From assembly GCA_903642235.1 (NCBI GenBank), contig CAHJWL010000004.1, positions 124,001 to 188,000 of the forward strand: a DNA stretch of 64,000 nt, in the 5' to 3' direction. This stretch comes from Acidobacteriaceae bacterium. GTDB lineage: Bacteria > Acidobacteriota > Terriglobia > Terriglobales > Acidobacteriaceae. Each line of letters opens with the position of its first letter. The stretch's first letter is position 1. Under the pieces are notes generated by a model that had not been told where the DNA came from, did no database searches, and saw nothing but the letters and a program-made list of their open reading frames with translations. Both the position numbers and the translations under genes were made by a program. This document shows positions 43,436 to 52,755 of this stretch, piece by piece.

Positions 43436-44437
43436 CTAGATGGCGATAAGGCCGGAGCGGATCGCGGCCAGCGAAAGTGACGCGATGACGATCCAGAGGA
43501 CGACGCCCTGAATGAGAGGCCGGATGCCGACGCGCTGGAGTGTCTGCCTGGAGAGACCGGTTCCGATCAGGAAGAGAGTGACGGTGAGGCCGATTTTACC
43601 GAGGTGATTGAAGACGGCGTATGCGGGAGCGAAGCGGACGGCGTAGGTGCTGGCTACGGCGGCGAGCAGGAAGAGAAGGATGAACCAGGGAAAGGTGATC
43701 GCGGAGCTGGCCCTGGCCGCGGTTCCGGCTGGCTGGTCTGTCGCGGAGGTCTGCAGGGCGGTTTCGGCGCTGGCTTTGGCAGCCTGGCGTCGGGTGAAGG
43801 AGGCGACGAGGAAGGTAAGGGGAACGATCCAGAGGGCGCGGGCGAGTTTGACGGTGGTGCCGATGGAGAGAGCCTGCGGGCCGTAGCGGGCGGCGGCGCC
43901 GACGACCGAGCTGGTGTCGTGAATGGCGAGGGCCGCCCAGAGGCCGAACTGCGATTGGGAGAGGTGGAGGGCCCAGCCAATTGCGGGAAAGGCGAGCAGA
44001 GCGACGGCGTTGAGGGAGAAGACGGTGCCGAGCGAGATGGCCATATCTTCTTCGCCGGCCTCAAGCACAGGCGCGATAGCGGCTATGGCGGAGCCGCCGC
44101 AGATAGCGGTGCCGCAGGTGATAAGGAAGGAGGCCTTTGGCTGGATGCGCATGACGCGGCCGAGGAGTAAGCCGAGGCCCATGGCGAAGGTGATGCTGAG
44201 GGCGGTGTACAGGAAGCCTGACCTGCCGGCATGCAGGACCTCCTGCAGATTCATGCCGAATCCCAGGCCGACAACTGAGGCCTGCAAGAGCAAGTGAGCG
44301 AGGGAGTGGCTTTCGGCACGGAAGGGATGCGCGACGGTGAAGCCGAAGACGAGGCCGCCGAGAAGGGCGAGCGGCGGCGAGATGAAGCCGCTGGCCGCAA
44401 GGATGATGCCGACGAAGAAGATCTTTTTAGGGTCCAT
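43436..44437 (-). CDS. YeiH-family (UPF0324) putative anion exporter
   Basis: From the ATG at 44437, with GAGAGG upstream, this is a 333-residue protein with nine to ten predicted membrane helices. Blocks typical of the YeiH/Cons_hypoth698 family include LLQASVVGLGFGMNL, FLITCGTAICGGSAIAAIAPVL, MAISLGTVFSLNAVALLAFPAIG and the HDTSSVVGAA motif. A charged loop (Arg-rich, about residues 215-240) follows. Some members are linked with taurine or sulphite export. No sulphur gene is adjacent, so the substrate is open. Confidence 0.88.
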   Translation of the reverse strand: MDPKKIFFVGIILAASGFISPPLALLGGLVFGFTVAHPFRAESHSLAHLLLQASVVGLGFGMNLQEVLHAGRSGFLYTALSITFAMGLGLLLGRVMRIQPKASFLITCGTAICGGSAIAAIAPVLEAGEEDMAISLGTVFSLNAVALLAFPAIGWALHLSQSQFGLWAALAIHDTSSVVGAAARYGPQALSIGTTVKLARALWIVPLTFLVASFTRRQAAKASAETALQTSATDQPAGTAARASSAITFPWFILLFLLAAVASTYAVRFAPAYAVFNHLGKIGLTVTLFLIGTGLSRQTLQRVGIRPLIQGVVLWIVIASLSLAAIRSGLIAI

Positions 44438-44634
44438 AGTGCCTCTCGAGCACGTTCCTGATGTGTTGCCGCTGCTTTCGGGCAGTGAATGGCCGTTCTC
44501 TTTGCGAGCAGAGAACACCGGCACCCGTGGCCTGCAGTCCACGTTCGGGGGGTTCTGATCTCAAGTGTGGAAGGGCGCGGAGCGGGTGTCCAAGTGGAAG
44601 TTCTGATGACCCATAAGCTGCGCTTATCAGCGGC

Positions 44635-45411
44635 TTACAACCACGTGTCCAGGGTGACGAATGGCGCAAGTGACTGCAGCGTGAGGATGGCCGCGGTGGC
44701 GGCTACGGTGCGGGTGCGGTCGGCCGTCGGTGTGGTCTGGCTGCCATCGTGGAGAACGATGTTTGAGGCATAGCCACGACGCTGATTGCGGGCGATGCCG
44801 GCCAGGACGCGGGTGGTAATGGCGTCGGCGGTGGGAAGGGACCAGTCGTTCGCGATGAGGTTCCAGGTGGTGGGAGTGAGGCCGAGTGCGCGCGCGGTGC
44901 GGAGGACAAAGGGGGTGCGGAAGCCGTGCGGTGGGCGGAAGAGCAGGACGGGCGCGGCAATAGTGTCTTCGATGGCGTGGTTGGCGTCGGTGAGCTCGGC
45001 CGTAATGCGGGTGTGGGAGCAGAGAGGAAGTCTGGGGTGAGACATGGAGTGGTTGCCGACTGTGTGGCCCTCGGCGAGGATGCGGCGGGCGAGGGCGGGT
45101 TGCGCGAGGGTGTAACGGCCGATGAGGAAGAAGGTGGCTCTGACCTGGTGCTCGGCGAGGAGATCGAGCAGGCGCGGTGTGGCGGTGGGGTTGGGGCCGT
45201 CGTCGAAGGTAAGGGCGATCTCGTCCGGTGTTGCAGGTGCGAGGAGAGTGGGGCCGAAGAGCTGGGAGGAGGGGGCGACTACGGCGTAGGCAAGGGTGGC
45301 CGCTGCGGCGGCAAGTGCACCGGCACCGGTGAGGCTCCTTGCGGAGGACAGAGACTTCTCCAGAGCGCGACGTCCAGCGAGGGAAGCGGATGCGAGGCGG
45401 GTTGCCGGCAC
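44635..45411 (-). CDS. polysaccharide deacetylase (CE4)
   Basis: This 258-residue protein has a NodB-type carbohydrate esterase family 4 domain: TFDDGPNP (first Asp and metal-binding Asp), GHTVGNHSMSHPRL with the two metal His, LFRPPHG and the C-terminal IVLHDGSQ. A basic N-terminus and one hydrophobic helix suggest membrane anchoring. The start GTG at 45411 lies 5 bases after the stop of the upstream GYF_2 gene, so expression is probably coupled. Likely removes acetyl groups from peptidoglycan, chitin or an exopolysaccharide. Confidence 0.9.
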   Translation of the reverse strand: MPATRLASASLAGRRALEKSLSSARSLTGAGALAAAAATLAYAVVAPSSQLFGPTLLAPATPDEIALTFDDGPNPTATPRLLDLLAEHQVRATFFLIGRYTLAQPALARRILAEGHTVGNHSMSHPRLPLCSHTRITAELTDANHAIEDTIAAPVLLFRPPHGFRTPFVLRTARALGLTPTTWNLIANDWSLPTADAITTRVLAGIARNQRRGYASNIVLHDGSQTTPTADRTRTVAATAAILTLQSLAPFVTLDTWL

Positions 45412-45416
45412 GGCTT

Positions 45417-46184
45417 TCAGCGGGGATAGCCGCCGAAGGCCGCCGCTCGTTTGATGATGTTGATGCGGTTCATGACGGACTGCAGGTAGATGCCGCCGAA
45501 GAAGAAGGTCAGGACGGGATTAATGGACAGGCCGATAGGTTCCACGGTGTTGTAGTGGCGCTCCAGGTCAGCCCGGAAGGTGAAGCGTGCGATCAGACGC
45601 ACGACCCAGCACGTGATGGCCACCAGGCCGTAGCCGGCGAAGCCCGCGGAGTGCTGGATCGCGACACCGCGATGAGTTCCGGCCATAAAGCCGATCGTCT
45701 GACCCATGACTCCCTGCGCGAAGATCAGGACTGCGGCAGCGGCATAGAGCAGGAGGACCCGGGTTGGCGGGTAAACGCGGCGGAACCACGCGGCGAGCAC
45801 CAGGTTCCAGATGAGCTGGAAGAGGCTGAAGGTGAGAACGTCAAAGAGCAGAACCAGGCCCCAGGAGAGATTGGGCGGGCCAGGAAGATTTGGGTTCGGC
45901 CCATAGCCGCCGAAGGGTTGCGGAGTGAAGCCCGACGGTGAGTACGCGGGAGGAACGGGGCCGCTGTAGGGAGCTGGGCCGGCGGTTGACGGCATGCCGG
46001 GCTGGGCGGCGGCAGACGAGAAGGTCGAGTCCCCGAGGAGTGTCGACACGGAAATCCAGTCGGGCCTCTCGTCGCTCTTGACGGAGTCTGAGGGCAGGAC
46101 GTGGCCTGACGCGACATAACGGCGAAGATCTTCAAGGGTGTACGGGCCGTAGACCTGGCCGTTACGTGCGACGTGGTAGTGCAT
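45417..46184 (-). CDS. GYF_2/DUF4234-like membrane protein
   Basis: From the ATG at 46184, with AGGAG 5 bases upstream, this is 255 residues. Residues 1-50 form a GYF_2 (DUF4339) domain: YHVARNGQVYGPYTLEDLRRYV and SDERPDWISV. A proline-, glycine- and tyrosine-rich linker follows (about 65-110). The rest has four or so membrane helices and ends in FFFGGIYLQSVMNRIN, resembling DUF4234 proteins. Function unknown; such fusions are common in Acidobacteriota and often lie near envelope genes, here the CE4 deacetylase. Confidence 0.82.
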   Translation of the reverse strand: MHYHVARNGQVYGPYTLEDLRRYVASGHVLPSDSVKSDERPDWISVSTLLGDSTFSSAAAQPGMPSTAGPAPYSGPVPPAYSPSGFTPQPFGGYGPNPNLPGPPNLSWGLVLLFDVLTFSLFQLIWNLVLAAWFRRVYPPTRVLLLYAAAAVLIFAQGVMGQTIGFMAGTHRGVAIQHSAGFAGYGLVAITCWVVRLIARFTFRADLERHYNTVEPIGLSINPVLTFFFGGIYLQSVMNRINIIKRAAAFGGYPR

Positions 46185-46329
46185 GGAAGCTCCTGTGCCG
46201 CCCGGTCTTCGCCGGTTCTGCTCTAGGGTCGCAGAGTGGTGCTGGCACGTTCCAGCATGTAAACACGAGACGAGGGTAGAGACAACGAAAAGATTTGTGC
46301 GGAGTAAAAGGCTGCGCGGTGTTGGCGGG

Positions 46330-47436
46330 CTAGTGGGCGAGGAAGGCGGCGATGTGCTGATTGAGGAAGAGGCCATCGGCGGGAGAGGCACCCGCGCCGG
46401 CGGGATGGCCCCAGAGAGACGGGATGGGCAGAAGGGTGCAGTGCGGGATAAACTGTGCCTCGTAGCGCGCGTCTTCGACAGGAAAGTAGAGATCGGTGGC
46501 GGAGGGCATGTAGAGCACGGGGACGCGGATGGAGCGCAGGGCGGCCTCGACGTTGTCGTGCTGCCCGGGGGTGTGGCCGACGTCGTTCGACTCCCAGGTG
46601 CGCATCTGCAGGATGAGGTTGTTGGCGTCGGGGTTGGGAATGAAGTTGTCGCGGTAGGAGGCGATGACCTCGCCTAGGGTGGTGAGCTTGGGATCGTCTT
46701 CGCGCCAGAGCTCACGGCGCCACCACTCCTGCGAGAAGAGCCACGCGGTCCAGACGAGCGAGAAGGCCTCGATGCCTTTCTTTGGCTGTGTGGTGTAGTC
46801 GCCGCCGTTGAAGGTCTGATCAGCGGCGATGGCGGCGATCTCGCTTTCGAGCCGGACGATGCCGTGGCCGTAGGTCTTGGCCGTGCCGGAGGTGGCGACG
46901 ATGCGGTCCATGAACTCGGGATAGCTGACGGCCCACTGGAAGGCCTGCTGGGCGCCCATGGAGAAGCCGATGACGGCCTGGAGATGTTTGACATGGAGCT
47001 CGTCGGTGAGGAGCTGATGGACGGCGGTGACGTTATCGCGGATGGTCATGACGGGAAAGCGCGGGCCGTGGAGGGGCTCGGGGGTGTTGCTGGGAGAGGA
47101 GGAGCGGCCGTTGCCGAATAGCTCGGTGGTGATGAGGAAGAGCTTGCCGGGGTCGAGGGCTTTGCCGGGGCCTATGAGGAAGCCGTAGCCGTGCTGCTCG
47201 GCCATGTAGTGCGAGGGAAGAAGCACGGCGTTGTCGCCGGCGGCGTTGAGGTGGCCGTAGGTGCCGTAGAGGATGTGAGCTTCCGGCAGGACCGTGCCGC
47301 TTTCGGTGTGGACGTTGTGGAGGAGAAAGTCATGCGAGGTTGGCTCGGGATCTTTTGCCGGGGCTGACTGCGCGCCGGCGATGCCGGTGCAGAGGAGAGC
47401 GAGGGAGAGGGCGCGTGCGAATATGTGGGGGATCAT
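46330..47436 (-). CDS. secreted alpha/beta hydrolase, MetX-like
   Basis: This 368-residue protein has a Sec signal peptide (residues 1-23) and the alpha/beta hydrolase fold of homoserine O-acetyltransferases. The nucleophile elbow is VIGFSMGAQQAFQWAV, the acid is in MPSATDLYFPVEDA and the His in LWGHPAGAG. MetX enzymes are cytoplasmic, so an exported form is unlikely to make methionine and more likely is an esterase or acyltransferase. Its ATG overlaps the amidohydrolase stop (ATGA), so the two are coupled. Confidence 0.87.
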   Translation of the reverse strand: MIPHIFARALSLALLCTGIAGAQSAPAKDPEPTSHDFLLHNVHTESGTVLPEAHILYGTYGHLNAAGDNAVLLPSHYMAEQHGYGFLIGPGKALDPGKLFLITTELFGNGRSSSPSNTPEPLHGPRFPVMTIRDNVTAVHQLLTDELHVKHLQAVIGFSMGAQQAFQWAVSYPEFMDRIVATSGTAKTYGHGIVRLESEIAAIAADQTFNGGDYTTQPKKGIEAFSLVWTAWLFSQEWWRRELWREDDPKLTTLGEVIASYRDNFIPNPDANNLILQMRTWESNDVGHTPGQHDNVEAALRSIRVPVLYMPSATDLYFPVEDARYEAQFIPHCTLLPIPSLWGHPAGAGASPADGLFLNQHIAAFLAH

Positions 47437-48764
47437 CGTGAGGCCTGCTTCGCTGTGGTGAGTTCGTCTTTGGCGATGGCGCCGCCCTTCATGACGAAGG
47501 GGATGTGTTCGAGGGCCTCGACGTGTTGGAGGGGATCTTCGTGGAGGGCGATGAGGTCGGCAAAGTGGTTTGGGGTTAGTTCGCCGACGTCGGCGGAGCG
47601 GCCGATGAGATCGGCGGCACTGACCGTCGCGGCCTGGATGGCCTGCGCGGGGCTCATACCGTACTGGACCATGTAGTGGAATTGTTTGGCGTTATCGCCG
47701 TGCGGGTAGACGCCGGCGTCGGTGCCGAAGGCCATTTTGACGCCGGCCTGAAAGGCTTTGCGGAAGTTGTCGCGCTGGGTCTGGCCGAGGGCGCGCTCCT
47801 TGGTGGTGAGCTCTTCGGGGATACCGAACTGTTTCGCTTCGCCGAGGATGTAGGTGTCGTCATAGATGTCCATGACGAAGTAGGTGCCGTGCTGTTTGGC
47901 GAGGCGGATGCCTTCGTCGTCGACGAGCGAGGCGTGTTCGATGGAGTCGATGCCGGCTTCGATCGACCACTTGATGCTTTGCGCGCCGTGGGCGTGGGCG
48001 GCGATCTTGCGGCCGGCCTGGTGCGCGGTGTCTGCGGCCATCTTGAGTTCGGCAAGGGTGTACTGCGGGGCGCCGGGCTGGTCGCCCTTCGAGAGGACGC
48101 CGCCCGAGGCGAGGATCTTGACGACGTCGACGCCGTACTTCACCTGCTCGCGAACGGTCTGCTGAACCTGCTGCTCGCCATCGGCAATTTGGAAGTTCCG
48201 CTTCTCGGGAAACATCGTGACCGTGGTTTGAGGCGAGTAATTGTTGAGGTCGCCGTGGCCGCCGGTGATGGAGATGCCGGGGCCGGAGGCGACCATGCGC
48301 GGGCCGGGAATAAACCCGGCATCGATGTTCTTGCGGAGATCGACGGCGAGGAAGGGCAGCGAGCCGACGTCGCGGACGGAGGTGAACCCGGCATCGAGGG
48401 TCTTCTTTGCGTTGACGACGCCGGCGATGGCTGCGTCGAAGGGCGAGGTGTCAAAGGAGTGAATGGGGTCGTAGCGATCGGCGCGCGCGGTGAGGTGGGT
48501 ATGGCAGTCGATCAGGCCAGGCAGAACAAAGTCATCGGAGAGGTCGATGACAGCCGCGCCTGCAGGGATACGGAAGGCGGCTTCTTCGATCGAGCGGATG
48601 CGATCGCCATCGATGACGAGAACGACGTGGGGGCGGTAGTGGCCGGAGCGGCTGTCGAAGAGGTTGCCGGCTTTAACGTAGGTAATGGTCGCAGCGGTCG
48701 CGGAGGCGGTGAGAGCCGCAACGGCAAGGGCGGAAACGAGGGCGCGGGGCAGGAGATGCGGCAC
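47433..48764 (-). CDS. secreted metal-dependent amidohydrolase
   Basis: This 443-residue protein starts with GTG at 48764 with AAGGATCCC immediately before. A signal peptide covers about residues 1-24. The fold is the amidohydrolase superfamily of Xaa-Pro dipeptidase/imidazolonepropionase-like type: FVLPGLIDCHTHLTARAD with the HxH metal ligands, the bridging Lys in VDVVKILASGG, KIAAHAHGAQSIKWSIEAG, SIEHASLVDDEG and the late FGTDAGVYPHG with the metal Asp. It probably hydrolyses a peptide-like or cyclic amide outside the cytoplasm. It is the first gene of a pair with the MetX-like hydrolase. Confidence 0.92.
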   Translation of the reverse strand: MPHLLPRALVSALAVAALTASATAATITYVKAGNLFDSRSGHYRPHVVLVIDGDRIRSIEEAAFRIPAGAAVIDLSDDFVLPGLIDCHTHLTARADRYDPIHSFDTSPFDAAIAGVVNAKKTLDAGFTSVRDVGSLPFLAVDLRKNIDAGFIPGPRMVASGPGISITGGHGDLNNYSPQTTVTMFPEKRNFQIADGEQQVQQTVREQVKYGVDVVKILASGGVLSKGDQPGAPQYTLAELKMAADTAHQAGRKIAAHAHGAQSIKWSIEAGIDSIEHASLVDDEGIRLAKQHGTYFVMDIYDDTYILGEAKQFGIPEELTTKERALGQTQRDNFRKAFQAGVKMAFGTDAGVYPHGDNAKQFHYMVQYGMSPAQAIQAATVSAADLIGRSADVGELTPNHFADLIALHEDPLQHVEALEHIPFVMKGGAIAKDELTTAKQASR

Positions 48765-48931
48765 GGGATCCTTGAGTGAAAGGAAGAATGAGGTACGGAG
48801 AGCCTATTGTTGCAGATGGGCGGACAGAGGCGTGAGAGCTTCTGTGCGGGCTGTGCTCTTTCCCCGCTTCGGCGCGCGCGTAAGCAGCGGCTGCGGCAGG
48901 TGTAGGATGTGCGTCAGGTCACCTACTTCAC

Positions 48932-49348
48932 ATGCCTGTAACGCCGCTCTTTACTCCGCGCGAAGCCGCCAGAATGCTCGGCATCAGTTATCCAACCATC
49001 AAGCAGTGGATACTGGCCGGCAAGCTTAGGACCACGTCGACTCCAGGTGGCCATCACCGGATCTCGCCAGCGGCCCTCAAACCGTTTCTGGCAGACGACC
49101 AGTTGAAGCCGGTCGCAGACTCCCGTATGCGGTTCCGCAGGGTTAGCGGGAGGAATCAGCTTGCGGGTAAAGTGGTAAGTCTGCGCATCGAGGGCTTGAT
49201 GGCGGAGGTGGTTCTTGCCATGGGCGACGCTCAGATTACGTCGATTATCACTGCAGCCGCGGCGCGAGAGCTCGGCTTGAAGAAGGGTGACACTGTCGCT
49301 GCTCTTATCAAGTCGACTGACGTGATGATCGAGCGCATGGACGTTTGA
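48932..49348 (+). CDS. helix-turn-helix/TOBE protein, putative molybdate-responsive regulator
   Basis: This 138-residue protein has an excisionase/MerR-like HTH (about residues 8-55, FTPREAARMLGISYPTIKQWI, then GGHHRI) joined to one TOBE (Mop-like) domain (about 72-138, SGRNQLAGKVVSLRIEGLMAEVVL, ending VAALIKSTDVMIERMD). The TOBE fold binds molybdate or tungstate in ModE and Mop. A single Mop with a MerR-type HTH differs from ModE, whose HTH is LysR-like. No modABC or molybdenum cofactor gene is in the window, so its ligand is inferred. A Mop repeat usually needs pairing, so it probably oligomerises. Confidence 0.88.
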   Translation: MPVTPLFTPREAARMLGISYPTIKQWILAGKLRTTSTPGGHHRISPAALKPFLADDQLKPVADSRMRFRRVSGRNQLAGKVVSLRIEGLMAEVVLAMGDAQITSIITAAAARELGLKKGDTVAALIKSTDVMIERMDV

Positions 49349-49378
49349 GGTGCCGGCTGCTCCAAACGATTTGATTCA

Positions 49379-49384
49379 TATACT
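49379..49384 (+). promoter_or_regulatory. candidate -10 (TATACT) of first TonB-receptor gene
   Basis: TATACT ends 8 bases before the ATG at 49393. GCAGG touches the start codon and is too close to act as a ribosome site. Confidence 0.42.
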
Positions 49385-49392
49385 ATCGCAGG

Positions 49393-52300
49393 ATGTGTCG
49401 CCTTTGTCTCAGAGGAGTTCTTCCCGCAGTCGCGTTTGCTCTCTCCGCCGGTCTGCCGGCTTCCGCACAGGTTGCGGGTGACCTTCGAGGCCGCATTCTT
49501 GATGCAACCGGGGCGGCTATCTCCGGTGCTGCGGCGGACCTCACGCAGACGGCGACGGGCGTCCATCTTCACACTGTCGTGACCTCCGCCGGAGACTATG
49601 ACTTCTCGCACCTTGTACCTGGTACGTACGCCCTGTCGATCACCGCGACGGGCTTCGAGCAGATGCTCCGCTCCGGCGTTACCGTTGAAGTCGGAACGAC
49701 GACCACACTCGATCTGACCCTCCATGCCGGCGCGGCGCGCGATGTGGTGACGGTTACAGCTGACGCTCCGCTCCTTCAGGCAGGCGAGTCTGACATTCAG
49801 ACCAACATCCCGGGTCGTGCTGTGCTCGCGCTGCCGCTGAACTCACGTAACTTTATCCAGCTTGCGCAACTTGCTCCTGGAGTTGCGCTGCCGCCCGGCA
49901 CGGTGCTGCCCCGGATCAACGGCGGTCGCCCGCGCACGAACGAGTACCTCTTCGACGGGATCTCCGCGCTTCAGCCGGAGCCGGGCCAGGTCGCCTTCTT
50001 TCCCATCATCGACGACATCGCAGAGTTCACCGTGGAGAGTAACAACGTTCCCGCCGACTTCGGCCGGTTTAATGGCGGCGTCGTCAACGTTGCGACTCGT
50101 TCGGGCTCAAATGACCTCCACGGTTCTGTCTACGATTTCTTTCGGAATGAGGATCTAAATGCACGGAACTACTTTGCCGGTACGGGACGCAAGCCGGAGT
50201 ACCGCCGGAACGTCTACGGGGGGACTCTCGGCGCTCCTGTTCTGCGCGACAGACTCTTCGTCTTTGCTGACTACCAGGGCATCAAGCAGCGCCTTGGTGT
50301 GACACGCATTTCGACCGTGCCCACCGTGAACGAACGCAAGGGAATCTTTACCGGCGTTTCCAAGATCTACAATCCATGCTCAAGCACCACAACCAGGCGG
50401 ACCGAGTTCGCGAATGACACGATCGATCCCGCGCTTTGCCCATTTGATCCAAAGGCGTTACAAGTCCTGGCTTTGATTCCTCAGCCGAATACAGGATCGG
50501 GTGCGGCTAACAACTTTTCGTATGTCAGCGATGATGATGATCATCAGAATCAGTTCGACACCCGGGTAGATGGAGCCTTTGGGTCTCACGATCGAGGGTT
50601 CGTTCGATACAGTTACTACGCCGAGGTGGAGCAGCCTGCCACTCCTTTTCCGGGTGGCGGTGGTCTGATCTCCGGTTCTGTCATTGGAACGGGCAACGTG
50701 ACCGGCCTGACGAACGTTCTTGGCCAGCAGATCGTGATCAACGAGACGCACACATTTACAACTTCGCTGCTCAACGACGTGCGGATTGGGTATACGCGCC
50801 GCGGCAACTCGCAGCTGGGGCAGCAGCTTCCCGGTCCTGCCGGAGCGGCGCTGGGCATTCCAAACATTCCGGTCGGCTCGGGATACGGCAACACCTTTCC
50901 GCAGTTCACCTTTACGGGATTTCAGCAGCTTGGTTCGACCTCAAGTGCGACCGGACGATATCAGACGGCAGTGGGTGAGCTTGTTGATGCACTGACTCTG
51001 GCTCGCGGCCCGCACTCGATCAAGCTCGGAGCCGATCTGCGCCGTTACGAACTGAATGCCTTTGCTCCGCCCAATCCGACTGGCAGCTTTCAGTTCACAA
51101 CAACCGGCACGGACACTCTCTCCGCTACCGGCGCGGCTACGGGAGGGAACTCCTTTGCGAGCTTTCTGCTCGGCCAGGTGGATACGTTCAATATCGACCT
51201 CCAGCAACGCACCATACGGCCCCGCGACTACATCCACGAGTTCTTTGCCCAGGACGACTGGCGAGTCAACAATCGCCTCACGTTGAACATCGGGGCGCGA
51301 TGGACGCTTCACCTTCCCTCCACGGAGACTCATAATCAAGGTGCGATCTTCAACCTAGCCACGCAGAAGCTCGACTATCTGGGTGTGAACGGGAGTCCGC
51401 GTACCGCGCGTGACCTGCACTACGGCAACGTTGCGCCTCGCGTCGGCTTCGTCTTCCAACTGGATCCCGCAACCGTCCTTCGCAGCGGCTACGGCATTGT
51501 CTTCATCGATCAATCCGGTATCACGACGCCATTTACAACGCCGCAATATCCTTTCATCCAGAATGTGCAGCAGAAGACGACCGACGGCTATGTCCAGGCG
51601 TTTGCTTTGGCAGGTGGACCCACCGCCATCGCCCCGATCCCACTGACACCGGATGCGGGGTTGGGCCAAAGCGTGTACACCGCAACCCGGTCCGCGGGGT
51701 CCGGCTACGTCCAGCAGTGGAACCTTGCCGTCCAGCACGCCTTTACCTCGAATCTCTCCTTTGACCTAGCGTATGTCGGATCTCACGTTGTTCATCTCGG
51801 AATACCGGATCAGAACCTGAATCAACTTACGGATGGCCAGATCGCCTCCGGCCTTGCAGGTCCTGCGGCCGCCAAGGCACTCACGGGCAGCGTGACGAAC
51901 CCGTACTTCGGTGTGATCTCCCCGAATAGCCAGCTGGGGGCCTCGAGGACGATTGCAGCCGCGCAGCTTCTCAAACCTTTTCCGGAGTTCCAGAACGTTG
52001 CCATCTATCGCAACAACAGGGGAAGTTCCGTCTACCATGCGCTTGAAGCGAAGCTTGAAGAACGTCTCACGCATGACCTTACATTCCTTACGAGCTATAC
52101 ATGGTCCAAGCTGATCGACCCTGCATCTTCCGTCTTCTCTTCGACCGTGCTGTCATCGCCGAACACTTCGTCGCTCACTGACGCTGACACCTATCGCCCG
52201 CGCCTTGAACGAGACCTCTCCAACGGCGACATGACGAATGTCCTCTCTGTCAGTGCCGTCTACCGGCTTACAGCGTTCAAAGGCCACAGCTTTCGAACGC

Positions 52301-52755
52301 CCATCTTGGGAGGCTGGGCTGTGAATGCAATCGGCACGATGCAGAGCGGCATGCCGGTGACCATCACCGACGCCACCAACAACAACGCCTTTGCCGGAGT
52401 GCCTCTGCAACGGCCGAACGTTAGCGGCAACCCGCAGCTTCCATCGTCGCAGCGGAGCGCGGCCCACTGGTTCAACACCGCAGCCTTCTCTGCCGCTCCC
52501 CAGTTCACCTTTGGCAACGCCAGCAGAAATCCGGTCAGAGGCGCACCCTATCGTGATCTCGACCTGGCACTCGTGAAACATACCGCCTTGTCCGAGAGGA
52601 CGGACCTGGAGTTCCGCGCCGAGGTCTTTGACGTCACGAATACTCCAGCCTTTGCGCAACCAAATGGCTCCGTCGGCTCAGCAGCTTTTGGAACGATCAC
52701 GGCAACCACGACGGACCCCCGCGTCGTGCAGTTTGCTCTTAGACTGAGTCGTTGA
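49393..52755 (+). CDS. Oar-type TonB-dependent receptor
   Basis: This 1,120-residue outer-membrane protein has a signal peptide (ending ASAQ, about residue 26), a carboxypeptidase-regulatory-like domain (about 30-115, LRGRILDATGAAISGA, then HLVPGTYALSITATGFEQ), a plug-like region (LPLNSRNFIQLAQLAPG, YLFDGISA) and a large beta barrel ending in VVQFALRLSR. It is a member of the acidobacterial Oar/TonB receptor group, thought to import oligosaccharides or other large ligands. No SusD-like partner is present. GC content looks slightly lower and codon use less biased than in central metabolic genes. Ligand unknown. Confidence 0.9.
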   Translation: MCRLCLRGVLPAVAFALSAGLPASAQVAGDLRGRILDATGAAISGAAADLTQTATGVHLHTVVTSAGDYDFSHLVPGTYALSITATGFEQMLRSGVTVEVGTTTTLDLTLHAGAARDVVTVTADAPLLQAGESDIQTNIPGRAVLALPLNSRNFIQLAQLAPGVALPPGTVLPRINGGRPRTNEYLFDGISALQPEPGQVAFFPIIDDIAEFTVESNNVPADFGRFNGGVVNVATRSGSNDLHGSVYDFFRNEDLNARNYFAGTGRKPEYRRNVYGGTLGAPVLRDRLFVFADYQGIKQRLGVTRISTVPTVNERKGIFTGVSKIYNPCSSTTTRRTEFANDTIDPALCPFDPKALQVLALIPQPNTGSGAANNFSYVSDDDDHQNQFDTRVDGAFGSHDRGFVRYSYYAEVEQPATPFPGGGGLISGSVIGTGNVTGLTNVLGQQIVINETHTFTTSLLNDVRIGYTRRGNSQLGQQLPGPAGAALGIPNIPVGSGYGNTFPQFTFTGFQQLGSTSSATGRYQTAVGELVDALTLARGPHSIKLGADLRRYELNAFAPPNPTGSFQFTTTGTDTLSATGAATGGNSFASFLLGQVDTFNIDLQQRTIRPRDYIHEFFAQDDWRVNNRLTLNIGARWTLHLPSTETHNQGAIFNLATQKLDYLGVNGSPRTARDLHYGNVAPRVGFVFQLDPATVLRSGYGIVFIDQSGITTPFTTPQYPFIQNVQQKTTDGYVQAFALAGGPTAIAPIPLTPDAGLGQSVYTATRSAGSGYVQQWNLAVQHAFTSNLSFDLAYVGSHVVHLGIPDQNLNQLTDGQIASGLAGPAAAKALTGSVTNPYFGVISPNSQLGASRTIAAAQLLKPFPEFQNVAIYRNNRGSSVYHALEAKLEERLTHDLTFLTSYTWSKLIDPASSVFSSTVLSSPNTSSLTDADTYRPRLERDLSNGDMTNVLSVSAVYRLTAFKGHSFRTPILGGWAVNAIGTMQSGMPVTITDATNNNAFAGVPLQRPNVSGNPQLPSSQRSAAHWFNTAAFSAAPQFTFGNASRNPVRGAPYRDLDLALVKHTALSERTDLEFRAEVFDVTNTPAFAQPNGSVGSAAFGTITATTTDPRVVQFALRLSR

